The position numbers and the translations under genes are program-made. 64,000 nucleotides of DNA from Tessaracoccus sp. MC1679 (GTDB lineage Bacteria; Actinomycetota; Actinomycetes; Propionibacteriales; Propionibacteriaceae), in assembly GCF_014164775.1 (NCBI RefSeq), contig NZ_JACJGB010000007.1, positions 1-64,000 on the forward strand, read 5' to 3'. Position 1 is the stretch's first letter. Each line of letters begins with the position of its first letter. The notes beneath the pieces were generated by a model. The model saw only the letters and a list, made by a program, of their open reading frames with translations. It did not search any database and was not told where the DNA came from. Positions 42,033 through 50,602 of the stretch are shown piece after piece.

Positions 42033-42488
42033 ATGACCGAGTTCAGCATCAGCACCATCGATGCGCAGCAGGCGGCGGCCGTCCGGCGGAACGTGCCCAT
42101 GGCGGAGCTCACGACGGCGTTCGACACCGGCTTCTCGCAGGTGATGCGGGCAGTCACCGAGCAGGGCGCCACCGTCACTGGGCCGCCGTTCGGCTATTAC
42201 CACTCGATGCCGGGGGAGACCGTCGACGTGTCGGTCGGGTTCCCGGTGTCGAGGGCGGTCTCGGCGGGCGACGTCCAGCCGTTCGAGCTGCCCGGCGGGC
42301 AGGCGGTCGTCGGCACCCACGTGGGGCCCTACGACCAGCTGGAGGGCACCTACGGCGAGCTGATGACCTGGGTGAAGCTCGAGGGCCTGGCGCTGGCCGA
42401 CGGGATGTGGGAGCAGTACGTCAGCGATCCCTCGGCCGAGCCCGACCCGGCGACGTGGCGCACGCTGATCGTCTGGCCGCTGGCCTGA
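42033..42488 (+). CDS. GyrI-like effector-binding domain protein
   Basis: 151 residues. One GyrI/BmrR-type ligand-binding domain: two repeats of the SHS2-like fold with VMRAVTEQGATVTGPPFGYYH, VDVSVGFPVS and GGQAVVGTHVGPYDQLEGTYGELMTWVKLEG; ends WRTLIVWPLA. No DNA-binding domain. Such standalone proteins bind small cationic or drug-like ligands; role unknown. Placed 59 bases after the HTH gene. Confidence 0.8.
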   Translation: MTEFSISTIDAQQAAAVRRNVPMAELTTAFDTGFSQVMRAVTEQGATVTGPPFGYYHSMPGETVDVSVGFPVSRAVSAGDVQPFELPGGQAVVGTHVGPYDQLEGTYGELMTWVKLEGLALADGMWEQYVSDPSAEPDPATWRTLIVWPLA

Positions 42489-42558
42489 CGGCCCCGAGGC
42501 CGGGATCGCTGCGGGGGTCGCCCGCGGGCGGGAGACCGGGTGGGGGTAGCATTCCGAC

Positions 42559-43293
42559 ATGCATCCTGAGCCGCCCCGGAGCGGGGTCTACGTCCCCAGT
42601 AGCCAGCGGGTGGACGACATCGCGCGTTGTCAGGCGCTGCTTGCTGAGGTGGGAGCCGGGCTGTGGATCACCGGGGGCGACGGCGCCCCGTCGGCCACTC
42701 TGCTGCCCACCGTCTGGGGGCAGGGGCGCCTGATCGCCCACGCGTCGGCTAGCAACCCGCAGTTCGACCTGCCCGTCGGGGCGCTCGTGCCCTGCCGGGT
42801 GGTGATCCAGGGGGCCCATGCTTACGTGAGCCCGCGCTGGTACCCGAACATCCAGCCCGCCGAGCACGGCGGTGTGGCGCGCGGGCGCGCCGAGGGCCGC
42901 GCCGTCGGCACGTGGGACTACGAGCAGGTCCAGGTCGCCGGGTGGCTGAGCGTCCACCGCGACCCTGACCGCCTGCGCGCCGAGGTGATGGCCCAGGCCA
43001 CCGCCCTCGACGCCGACCGCCTCCTGGACATGCCCCACGCGGCGGACGCGCATCGGGGCCCGTGGTCGCGCGCCGAGGCGCCGAAGGACTTCATGAAGGC
43101 CATGTTGCAGGGGATCGTCGGGGTGGAGCTCGAGATCACCGAGGTGGTGGGGCGGTTCAAGCTCTCGCGCAACCGCACCGACGCCGACCGTGCGGGCGTC
43201 GTCGAGGGGCTGCGGGAGCGCGGTCGGGAACGTGATCTCCGCGTGGCGGACGCCGTCGAGGCGGTGGAACCGCTGCCCCGCGGCGGGGCCTGA
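42559..43293 (+). CDS. PaiB-like FMN-binding protein
   Basis: 244 residues. Contains the FMN-binding split barrel of PaiB (ATLLPTVWGQGRLIAHASASNPQFDL; RVVIQGAHAYVSPRWYPN; TWDYEQVQVAGWLSVHRDPD; FMKAMLQGIVGVELEITEVVGRFKLSRNRTDADRAGVVEGL). An insert of about 15 residues (PAEHGGVARGRAEGRAV) is in the loop before TWDYE. PaiB family members in Bacillus negatively affect sporulation and protease genes; here only the fold is claimed. Confidence 0.87.
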   Translation: MHPEPPRSGVYVPSSQRVDDIARCQALLAEVGAGLWITGGDGAPSATLLPTVWGQGRLIAHASASNPQFDLPVGALVPCRVVIQGAHAYVSPRWYPNIQPAEHGGVARGRAEGRAVGTWDYEQVQVAGWLSVHRDPDRLRAEVMAQATALDADRLLDMPHAADAHRGPWSRAEAPKDFMKAMLQGIVGVELEITEVVGRFKLSRNRTDADRAGVVEGLRERGRERDLRVADAVEAVEPLPRGGA

Positions 43294-43523
43294 AGCGGAC
43301 CCCTTCCAGAGTGTGGCATGGCGGACGGTCTACCCTCCCCGGATCACCACTCACGAAACCCCTTGCCGCCGTCTTGCCCTGGCTGATGGCCCGCGTGCCC
43401 ACGGCGATGAGGTCGTCCTCGTCGATCCCCCCCCCAGTGTCCAGGAGCGCCGTGAGCACCTTGGTGCGAGTCGGATCTCCTTCGCCGGCTGAGGTGCGAG
43501 GAGCGAAGGCCACCGGACCATTC
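43294..43523. other. Intergenic remnant region, possible gene scrap
   Basis: 230 bases between the PaiB-like gene and a repeat. The minus strand has an open frame with a protein-like stretch (TRTKVLTALLDTGGGIDEDDL then GTRAISQGKTAARGFVSGDP) at about 43322-43470, but it has no start or ribosome site and ends in the PaiB gene. A partial family 1 left arm is at about 43489. It could be the end of a lost gene. Confidence 0.35.
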
Positions 43524-43636
43524 CCGCGGGCTGAGGTGCGAGGAGCGCAGCGACGAGCCTCGAAGCCTGAGAAACGCTCCTTGTCAGCTCACGTTTTTGA
43601 GGCTTCGAGGCCGCTACGCGGCACCTCAGCCAGCGG
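43524..43636. repeat. Long palindromic element, family 1, copy 6
   Basis: CCGCGGGCTGAGGTGCGAGG on the left and CCGCTACGCGGCACCTCAGC on the right. The inner arms CCTCGAAGCCTGAGAAACG and CGTTTTTGAGGCTTCGAGG flank the centre CTCCTTGTCAGCTCA. The right end forms the stop and last codons (PTAG) of the GH3 gene. Confidence 0.9.
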
Positions 43637-46082
43637 TGGGGGCAATACGCGGTGTCCCCGGCCTCGACCCCATCGCGAAGCGCAGCACCCGCCCCGCGAC
43701 CGCCTGGATCTCCGCCCGGCGCACGCCGTCGGCCTTCGCCAGCGACCGCAGTAGCGAGCGGTCCTTCCCCTTGCGCAGCCAGTCGACGGTGGAGCCCGGC
43801 ATCAGCACGTCCGCCCCCGCCCGCACCCGGTAGGCGGAGTCCCACACCTCCGGGAAGTGGGGGTCGCGGGAGTGCTGCATCCACCAGTCGGTCATCACCA
43901 TGCCGTCGTAGCCCCACTGCTCCCGCAGAATGGTGGTGATGAGTTCGTAGTTGTAGTGCGCCCACACGCCGTTGATCTTGTTGTAGGAGGTCATGATGGT
44001 CTGCGGCCGCGCCTCCTTGACGCAGATCTCGAAGCCCTTGAGGTAGATCTCGCGCAGCGCCCGCTCGGAGACCCGGGAATCGTGCCTGCTGCGGTTGGTC
44101 TCCTGGTTGTTGGCGGCGAAGTGCTTCGGGCACGCCGCCACCCCCTGCGACTGCACCCCGGCCACCACCGCGGCCCCCGTCCGCCCGGTGACCAGCGGGT
44201 CCTCGGAGAAGTACTCGAAGTTGCGCCCGCACAGCGGGTCGCGGTGGATGTTCATGCCGGGGCTGAGCAGCACGTCGGAGCCCTTGCGGACCATCTCGCG
44301 CCCGTGCTCGGCGGCGAGCTCCCGCACCAGCGCCGGGTCCCAGGTGGAGGCCAGCGCGGTCCCGCAGGGGAGCAGCGACGCGTAGGCGCTCAGCCGGATC
44401 CCCGAGGGCCCGTCGGTGCAGGTGACCGGCGGCACCCCCTTGGCGCGGAGCGTCTCCAGAATCCCGCCGAACACGCCGGCGTTGCCGGCGGCGCCGAGCG
44501 GGCTGTTCATGCGGCCGTGCCCGCGGGTCAGCGCCTCGAGCTCCTCGTCGCTGAGCTGCGCGACGAACTCCTCCATCGACTTCCGCCCCGCCGCGACATC
44601 GCCCAGCGCGATGCCCTGGTCCCCCGTCACCGGCACCTCGGTCGGAAGGTGCTCCGCGATCCGGGTCCGGAGGTCGACGGTGCGCACCGGCACGTCCTCC
44701 CATCCCGGCCGCGTCACGTCGCCGGCGCGAAAGACCGTCATCCGGCGGAATGCGGCCGCCGGATCGACGGCACACGCCTCGGCCAACTGCTCCACGACCC
44801 GCAGCTCACGCACCGTGAACTCCCCCACCGCGACGGCGGACCTCACGTCCGCGCCGAGGAAGAAGCGGTAAGCCCCGGGCTCAAGCACCCACGCCGAGCG
44901 GTGACCAGTGGCCCCGCCGTCGTCGTAGGACGACAGCGCGTCCACCGGCACGGTCAGCTGCACCCGCTCCGACTCCCCGGGCGACAGCTCGCGCGTCTTC
45001 GCGTACCCCACGAGCGCCCGGGCGGGCTTCCCCAGCGCGCCGTCGGGCGCCTGCACGTAGAGCTGCACCACCTCGCGCCCCGCCCGCGACCCTGTGTTGG
45101 TGACATCGACGGCGACCCGCACCTCGTCGTCGGCTACGAGCTCGGCCCTCGAGAACCCGAACGTGGCATACGACAGGCCGAAGCCGAACGGGAACTGCAC
45201 GGTGTCGCGGGCGAAGGTCTCGAAGTAGCGGTAGCCGACGAACACGTCCTCGGCGTAATTGTTGAAGTCCTTGGCGCCGAAGTTGCCCGACGTGGGGTAG
45301 TCCTCGTAGTGGCGCGCGATGGTGTCGGTGAGGCGCCCCGATGGCGACACCGCCCCGGCGAGCACGTCGGCCACCGCCCGCGCCCCCTCCATTCCGCCCT
45401 GCCACGCGAGGACCAGGCCCGCAAGACGATCCCCGTACTCCTCCACCCAGGACAGGTCCATCACGTTGCCAGTGTTGACGACGGCCACCACCCGCTCGAA
45501 CCGTGCGACGACGGCGTCCAGCATGGAGCGCTCGGCGTCGGTGAGGTAGTAGGAGCCCTTCTCCAGGACGTTTTCGCGGTCCTCACCGGCGGCGCGTCCG
45601 ATCACCACGACGGCCACCTCCGCCGTGTTCGCCACCCGCGACACCAGCCCGGGATCCAGCGGCATCTCCTCGAAGTGTCGCGGCCAGTTGCCCCAGTACC
45701 CCTCGTCGGGCGGGTTGGCGGCGGACCAGGCCTCGTAGGCGGCGGCCAGCTCGCCGCTCACCGCGACACCCGCCTCCCGCAGCGCCTCCAGCAGGGACAC
45801 GCTGTAGGGCGGCTTCACGTCGCCGCCGGAGCCGTAGCCGACGGCGAACCAGTCGCACTGCACGCGCCCGAACACCGCGACCTCCGCGCCCGCCGACAGC
45901 GGCAGCACCCCGCGCTCGTTGCGCAGCAACACCAGACCCTCGGCGGCCGAGCGACGGCACAGCTTGACGAGCGCGTCTGAGAGGGTCGGGTCCGTGTCGA
46001 CGAGGTCCGCCGATTGTTGGGTCAGGCCGTTGACGACGGTGTGCATCGCCTTGCGGTAGAGGCGCCAGAGTTCCTGCGGCAT
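43626..46082 (-). CDS. GH3 beta-glucosidase with reversed domain order
   Basis: 818 residues. The (alpha/beta)6 C-terminal-type domain of GH3 comes first: LCRRSAAEGLVLLRNERGVLPL, then IGRAAGEDRENVLEKGSYYL. A FnIII-like domain follows (VAVDVTNTGSRAGREVVQLYVQAP). The catalytic TIM barrel is last (about 530-800): PVTCTDGPSGIRL; SPGMNIHRDPLCGRNFEYFSEDP; ACPKHFAANNQETNR; and the nucleophile Asp at about 731 in VMTDWWMQHS. This circular order is known from a subset of GH3 enzymes in Firmicutes and actinobacteria. It probably cleaves beta-glucosides or cellobiose; no signal peptide. Translation may be controlled by an upstream stem. Confidence 0.92.
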   Translation of the reverse strand: MPQELWRLYRKAMHTVVNGLTQQSADLVDTDPTLSDALVKLCRRSAAEGLVLLRNERGVLPLSAGAEVAVFGRVQCDWFAVGYGSGGDVKPPYSVSLLEALREAGVAVSGELAAAYEAWSAANPPDEGYWGNWPRHFEEMPLDPGLVSRVANTAEVAVVVIGRAAGEDRENVLEKGSYYLTDAERSMLDAVVARFERVVAVVNTGNVMDLSWVEEYGDRLAGLVLAWQGGMEGARAVADVLAGAVSPSGRLTDTIARHYEDYPTSGNFGAKDFNNYAEDVFVGYRYFETFARDTVQFPFGFGLSYATFGFSRAELVADDEVRVAVDVTNTGSRAGREVVQLYVQAPDGALGKPARALVGYAKTRELSPGESERVQLTVPVDALSSYDDGGATGHRSAWVLEPGAYRFFLGADVRSAVAVGEFTVRELRVVEQLAEACAVDPAAAFRRMTVFRAGDVTRPGWEDVPVRTVDLRTRIAEHLPTEVPVTGDQGIALGDVAAGRKSMEEFVAQLSDEELEALTRGHGRMNSPLGAAGNAGVFGGILETLRAKGVPPVTCTDGPSGIRLSAYASLLPCGTALASTWDPALVRELAAEHGREMVRKGSDVLLSPGMNIHRDPLCGRNFEYFSEDPLVTGRTGAAVVAGVQSQGVAACPKHFAANNQETNRSRHDSRVSERALREIYLKGFEICVKEARPQTIMTSYNKINGVWAHYNYELITTILREQWGYDGMVMTDWWMQHSRDPHFPEVWDSAYRVRAGADVLMPGSTVDWLRKGKDRSLLRSLAKADGVRRAEIQAVAGRVLRFAMGSRPGTPRIAPTAG

Positions 46083-46164
46083 GGGGGCTCCTGGGAGGGC
46101 TGTTCAGAGTGTGGGTTCTCAGACGGTAGACCGACCCTGAGCCACCACTGTGTGGAGCCCCCAT
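46081..46164 (-). promoter_or_regulatory. Stem that would occlude the GH3 ribosome site and start codon
   Basis: On the transcript, AUGGGGGCUCC at 46164-46154 is perfectly complementary to GGAGCCCCCAU at 46091-46081. The second arm contains the ribosome site (AGGAG) and the start ATG of the GH3 gene. The 62-base loop contains smaller stems such as CTCAG/CTGAG. Pairing would hide both translation signals, so this may be a translational switch. No ligand family is recognised. Confidence 0.45.
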
Positions 46165-46256
46165 CCTAGGCGAAACGCTTCGACGCCGCCAGGGGGGTCT
46201 CGCTGCGAGCGTCCGACCAGCGCACCCGGGTTGCGCAACTCCTGCCAGGCTGGGGC

Positions 46257-46370
46257 TCGGCGCCTGTGTTAGCTCGCGCGGCCCGCGCTATACCCAGTGC
46301 GGGCCGCCGAATCGAGGGCAGGCGACTCCGCAGGCGTCGGAACGCAACGCCGGCGTCGGAACGCAACGCC
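46257..46370. repeat. Compound repeat: palindrome plus 19-bp tandem units, copy A
   Basis: GGCGCCTGTGTTAGCTC at about 46258 begins a palindromic block whose centre GCGGCCCGC (46278-46286) pairs with GCGGGCCGC (46299-46307). After it, the 19-bp unit GGCGTCGGAACGCAACGCC is repeated twice at 46333-46370. The same compound structure, in the opposite orientation, is at 62830-63000, where the unit is GGCGTCGGGACGGAGCGCA on the minus strand. Confidence 0.75.
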
Positions 46371-46486
46371 GGCGACCCACCCGGGCCGTCAGGCCGGGGT
46401 GGGTCGCGGTGGTGCCGTCGCCGTGCGAACGTAGGCAATCACTGATCAGTCATGTCCTGGCCGCGGCGCACCGGTTCGGCAACGAG

Positions 46487-46846
46487 TCAGAGGCCGAGCA
46501 GCTTCGCCTTCGCCGCGGTGAACTCCTCAGCCGACAGCAGACCCTTCTCGTGCAGGGCAGCCAAACGCTCGAGCTGGGCCAGCGGATCCGCAGGGGCCTC
46601 AGCTGCGACCGGGGCCGCCGGAGCAGGTGCGACGGCGGCCTGCTGCGCCGCGACCGCGCGAGCCGCCGCGTCGTTGATCGCGGCATCCTGAGCCTGGGCC
46701 CGCGCGAACGCGAGCTCCTGCTCCTGGGCGGCGGCCGCCTGCTGCTTGGCGACCACGTTTCCGGAGACCTTCGTGGCGGTGCCCGCGATGACGGCCGTGC
46801 GGGCCGCGGTGCCGAGGAGCCCGGGGCGCCTGTTGCGTCGAATCAT
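46487..46846 (-). CDS. SHOCT domain protein
   Basis: 119 residues. Basic N-terminus (MIRRNRRPGLLGTAARTAV), a hydrophobic/Ala segment possibly a membrane anchor, a coiled Ala/Gln region (AKQQAAAAQEQELAFARAQAQDAAINDAAARAVAAQQ) and the C-terminal SHOCT motif LERLAALHEKGLLSAEEFTAAKAKLLGL. SHOCT modules are oligomerisation tags of unknown role. No partner is obvious. Confidence 0.8.
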   Translation of the reverse strand: MIRRNRRPGLLGTAARTAVIAGTATKVSGNVVAKQQAAAAQEQELAFARAQAQDAAINDAAARAVAAQQAAVAPAPAAPVAAEAPADPLAQLERLAALHEKGLLSAEEFTAAKAKLLGL

Positions 46847-46910
46847 GTCTTTCCTCCCTCTATGCAGACGGTCACTCGGCGGCGCCGAGGCCCGGTGGTG
46901 CCGACCTGGG

Positions 46911-48119
46911 TCAGCTTCCGATGCGGGCCGCGATGAGCCCGGTGACGACCACGGATGTAATGGTGACTGTCGAGAAGCCGGCGATGATCATCTTGGGAAG
47001 GATCGCGCCCTCGATGGCCGCGACCTCCTCCGGGCTCTCGCCCGCGCCCTTGGCCGCTTCCTGCGACAGGATCATGGTTCCCGGGAAGCCGTACAGCGAG
47101 GTGAGGCCGATGGCGATCGACATCGGGATGGTGTACCCGAGCAGCTTCCCCGTGATCCCGGCGAACAGCGCGATGCCGATCACTCCGAACAGGAAGGCGA
47201 GAAGCAGCGGAACCGCCAGCGCAGCGACATCGGCCGGCTCGACGGTGGCGAGCGGGCCGAACACCAGGATCATGATCGACAGCATCATGAGGCCGTAGGC
47301 GTCGATGCCGTTGAGGATGCCGGGCTTGAAGATTCCGAACGCGCGCAGCGCGATGCCGAAGATCAGCGCCACCACGAACGTGTTGAGGATGCCGCTGGTG
47401 AGGTTGTTGATGAGGATCGACACCAGCACCACGGCGCCCACCACGAGCAGCGTGCCGGGCGTGGTGCTGAGGAACGCGGGCATCTTCGACGGTGCGGCCT
47501 CGGCCGTCGAGGTGGCCGCAGCCGGGGCCTCCAGCCGTCCGGCGCGGTACTCGCCCTTCAGCCGGGTGGCCTCCTGGCGCAGGATGATCGACGTGAGCGG
47601 GAATCCGATCAGCCCCTGCAGGGCGGCGATCAGCACCGGGAAGATCGCCACCGAGGTGAGGCCGACGCCCAACGCCGCCTCCTGAATGATCAGGACCGAG
47701 ATGGTGCCGCCGCTGAGCGATCCGATGCCGGCCACCACGTAGTCCATCGCCTGCGACACACCATCATAAGCACCCTGGCGCCGGCCACCGCCGAAGACGA
47801 AGCCGGCGATCCACAGCAGGACGCCGATGCCGACGACCGTGGAGATGCCCACCACCAGCGTCTTCCACTGGCGCTTGAACTCGTCGATGCTGATCAACGT
47901 CCCCAGGTGGACGATGATGAACCCCACGACGACGCCACCCAGGCCCAGCAGCGAGGAGCTGGCCAGCAGGTCGTCGGGGAAGATGTCGGTGAGGAAGCCG
48001 ATGAAGAAGATGATCGAGGCCACGAACAGCGACGACAGCAGCGACTGGGTCTTCTTCGCCACCCAGTCGCTGACCGTCCACACCGCCATGACGATGGCGA
48101 AGGCGAGAACCGCGTTCAT
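46911..48119 (-). CDS. Multi-pass membrane protein, putative GltS-like symporter
   Basis: 402 residues from ATG 48119, with GGGAGGAAG upstream. About eleven hydrophobic helices. N-terminus NAVLAFAIVMAVWTVSDWVAKKTQSLLSSLFVASIIFF; a cytoplasmic loop near RQEATRLKGEYRAGRLEAP; two internally similar halves, with motifs GFIIVHLGTLISIDEFKRQWK, GSLSGGTISVLIIQEAALGVGL and IAIGLTSLYGFPGTMILSQEAAKG. The fold and GxxG motifs resemble Na+/glutamate-type carriers, but I cannot prove the substrate. It could be cotranscribed with the SLC13 gene upstream (187 bases gap). Confidence 0.6.
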   Translation of the reverse strand: MNAVLAFAIVMAVWTVSDWVAKKTQSLLSSLFVASIIFFIGFLTDIFPDDLLASSSLLGLGGVVVGFIIVHLGTLISIDEFKRQWKTLVVGISTVVGIGVLLWIAGFVFGGGRRQGAYDGVSQAMDYVVAGIGSLSGGTISVLIIQEAALGVGLTSVAIFPVLIAALQGLIGFPLTSIILRQEATRLKGEYRAGRLEAPAAATSTAEAAPSKMPAFLSTTPGTLLVVGAVVLVSILINNLTSGILNTFVVALIFGIALRAFGIFKPGILNGIDAYGLMMLSIMILVFGPLATVEPADVAALAVPLLLAFLFGVIGIALFAGITGKLLGYTIPMSIAIGLTSLYGFPGTMILSQEAAKGAGESPEEVAAIEGAILPKMIIAGFSTVTITSVVVTGLIAARIGS

Positions 48120-48306
48120 ATGAGTGTCTTCCTCCCGTTGGGCACAACCGAACACCGCAACACTTGCCCCATCGGCACCCCCCGGCATCCCCCGCAGCGG
48201 GTGAGTCCGGGGCTGCCCTGGCCGCCGTCGCGGTCACGGCGGCGAGTGCCACCCTGGGGGCGGACCCGGCCGCGACACGAGCCGGACGCGCCGGACAACC
48301 GTCGGG
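48120..48306. other. Intergenic gap with no recognisable feature
   Basis: 187 bases between two minus-strand transporter genes. I see no gene or repeat; the promoter of the GltS-like gene may lie here. Confidence 0.3.
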
Positions 48307-49869
48307 TCAGAATCCCCAGATGAGCGGGACCAGGAAGATGCCCACCAGCCCATAGGCGATCAGCAGGGGGAGGCCCAGCTTCCAGTAGTCGCCGAACCGG
48401 TAGCCCGCGGCCTCCATGACCATGAGGTTGGCTGGGGTGGCGACGGGGGTCAGCAGAGCGCCGGCCGCGAACACCGCCACGGAGATGAGCACCGGCACCG
48501 CGGACACGTCCAGCTGGGCCGCGGCCGAAATGCCGACCGGGATGACGATCAGCGCGGTGGCCGTGTTGCTGATCAACTGCCCGAGCACCGCGGTGATGAC
48601 GAACAGGCCGGCGAGCAGCGCGTAGGGGCCGGCGTCGCCGATGAGCGCCACGAGCCGCTCGGCCAGCGTCTGGGCCGCGCCGCTGCTCACCATGGCGGCC
48701 GACAGCGACATCATCCCGCCCACGAGGATCACGGTGGTCCAGGAGATCCCGCGGTATCCCTCCTCGACCGTCAGGACGCGAAGCAGGATCATCGCCAGGG
48801 CCGCGGCGATGCCCACCACGGAGGCCGGAACGAGCCCCGTCGTCAGGAGGATCACCATGGCCGCGAGGACGCCGATGGCGCGCTTGGCTCCGAGGCCGAG
48901 GGGCACGGCCTGCCGACGGACGGCGTCGGGGTCGTCAACGGCCATGATGTCGGGGTCCTTGGCGGCGTTGTCGAGCGCCTCCCACGACCCCTGGAGCAGC
49001 AGCGTGTCCCCTGCCGACAGGGTCAGTTCCTCGTGCACGTCCTGGCCCCGGTGGTGCATCGCGGCGACCACCAGCTCGCCGCTCTCGGTCACCATCCCCC
49101 GGTGGACCACGTCTCCGATGAACTGCGAGCGGGGCGGGATGATGAACTCGGCCGCGCCGCTGCCGCGCTCCATGAGCGTGGCGTGCGAGCCCGCAACCGA
49201 GTAGTGCGCGGCCAGGGTGTCTCCGTGGGCACCGAAGTCGCGCAATGCCCGGGCGGGGGTGCGCCTCGGAATCAGTTTCGAGCCGAAGCCGATGACCATG
49301 AGGATGGTGATGAGCACCAGCGGGACGCCGACGGCGGCGATGGTGAACAGGCCCATCCGCTGGCCGGTGACCTCCTCGACGTAGTCCGCCACGAGGACCG
49401 TCACCGGCGACCCGGTGAGCATTAGCAGGGACCCCGCGTGCGCGGCGAAGGCCGTGGGCAGCAGCATCTCCGACGGCGACCGCTTCGCCCGGATGGCGAT
49501 CACCACCACCACGGGGGTCAGCGCCGCCACCGCCCCGTTGGGGCTGATCAGCGCCGTCAGAACCGCGACCACCAGCATCACGGTGACCATCAGCCGGGTG
49601 GGGCTGTCCCCGCCGTGCTTCATCGCGAAGTTGCCCACCCAGGCCGTGACCCCGGTCTTGTCCAGCGCCTCGCTCACCACGAACAGGGCCGCGATGAACA
49701 GGACCGTGGGATCGCCGAATCCGGCCGTGGCCTCCCCCAGCTCGAGGACGCCCGTGGCCCACAGGGTCAGCGGGACCAGCAACGCCACGACGGCGACGGG
49801 GAGGCGATCCAGGACGAAGAGGACGACGGTGGCCCCCAGGACGACGAGTGTGATGACGCTGTCGGTCAC
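48307..49869 (-). CDS. SLC13 family anion transporter with TrkA-C-like loop
   Basis: 520 residues. Twelve or so hydrophobic helices in two halves: VITLVVLGATVVLFVLDRLPVAVVALLVPLTLWATGV; GFGDPTVLFIAALFVVSEALDKTGV; VLTALISPNGAVAALTPVVVVIA (first half), and ISWTTVILVGGMMSLSAAMVSSGAAQTLAERL; LGQLISNTATALIVIPVG (second half, with the SNTAT motif). Between them a soluble RCK-C/TrkA-C domain (FIIPPRSQFIGDVVHRGMVTESGELVVAAMHHRG, LSAGDTLLLQGSWEAL). The family moves sulfate or dicarboxylates with Na+. Substrate not decided. Confidence 0.85.
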   Translation of the reverse strand: MTDSVITLVVLGATVVLFVLDRLPVAVVALLVPLTLWATGVLELGEATAGFGDPTVLFIAALFVVSEALDKTGVTAWVGNFAMKHGGDSPTRLMVTVMLVVAVLTALISPNGAVAALTPVVVVIAIRAKRSPSEMLLPTAFAAHAGSLLMLTGSPVTVLVADYVEEVTGQRMGLFTIAAVGVPLVLITILMVIGFGSKLIPRRTPARALRDFGAHGDTLAAHYSVAGSHATLMERGSGAAEFIIPPRSQFIGDVVHRGMVTESGELVVAAMHHRGQDVHEELTLSAGDTLLLQGSWEALDNAAKDPDIMAVDDPDAVRRQAVPLGLGAKRAIGVLAAMVILLTTGLVPASVVGIAAALAMILLRVLTVEEGYRGISWTTVILVGGMMSLSAAMVSSGAAQTLAERLVALIGDAGPYALLAGLFVITAVLGQLISNTATALIVIPVGISAAAQLDVSAVPVLISVAVFAAGALLTPVATPANLMVMEAAGYRFGDYWKLGLPLLIAYGLVGIFLVPLIWGF

Positions 49870-49947
49870 TGGGGGCTCCTAGGACTTCGCTGATCGCTGC
49901 TGGTCCCGGCGGGGATGAGCCGGGCGGGATGAGGTGGCCAGGGGGGA

Positions 49948-50439
49948 TCAGGCCTCCGAGCCGGAGAGCTCCTCGGCCAGGGCGGACTCGTCGGCGTCGG
50001 ACAGCGAGGTCTTCAGGACGGTGCCGCCGAACTCGCCCATGGCGGCCGAGAACTTGTCCTCGGTGATCTTGGTGGCCATCACCACGAGGGCGGCCTTGCC
50101 GGGCTCGAGGAGGCCGTCGACGCGGTCACGCAGGCTGCGGTTCACGCCCGCCTTGCTCGCCACGCCGGCGAGGGCGCCCCACGCGCCGCCGACCAGCATG
50201 CCCAGCCCGGGGACGAGGAACAGCAGGCCGATGATCATGCCCCACAACGCTCCGCCCGTGGCGGAGACCCCGACGATGGATCCGGGGGTGTCGATGTGCT
50301 TCTTGCCGTCCTCGTCGACGCGCACGACGGCGAGCCCCGAGAGGTTCAGGACGAAGTCCCGCTGAAGTTCGATGACCTTGGACTGGGCGCGCTCGGCGGT
50401 GGCGTGATCGTCGTAGCCGATGATGATGAGTTCGGACAT
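49948..50439 (-). CDS. DUF1269 family protein
   Basis: 163 residues from ATG 50439 (AAGGAGCCACC upstream). SELIIIGYDDHATAERAQSKVIELQRDFVLNLSGLAVV; then a glycine-rich hydrophobic hairpin (ATGGALWGMIIGLLFLVPGLGMLVGGAWGALAG) and a C-terminal GLLEPGKAALVVMATKITEDKFSAAMGEFGGTVLKTSL. Matches the DUF1269 membrane-associated proteins of unknown function. It is divergent from the LapA-like gene. Confidence 0.85.
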   Translation of the reverse strand: MSELIIIGYDDHATAERAQSKVIELQRDFVLNLSGLAVVRVDEDGKKHIDTPGSIVGVSATGGALWGMIIGLLFLVPGLGMLVGGAWGALAGVASKAGVNRSLRDRVDGLLEPGKAALVVMATKITEDKFSAAMGEFGGTVLKTSLSDADESALAEELSGSEA

Positions 50440-50602
50440 GGTGGCTCCTTGAACCTTGACCGCGCGGGCGCGCGGAACGTCAGGGCCCACCCTCCCCCCG
50501 GCCCCTCACCCGGGCATCACCCTTCACGGGTAATCCGCGCGGGGCCGCGGCGCGGGAGGATGGGGTGTGCCCAGGCGACCGCCGGGCCGGAGAGGACGCA
50601 CG

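Noticed and set aside
43157-43513. A 118-residue minus-strand gene
   Set aside because: It overlaps the PaiB-like gene, lacks a ribosome site, and only a short stretch looks protein-like; kept only as a possible scrap.
7217-43636. Family 1 palindromes as ordinary rho-independent terminators
   Set aside because: They are much longer than terminator hairpins, have an internal asymmetric centre and no T run; their conserved ends and tandem arms do not fit simple terminators.
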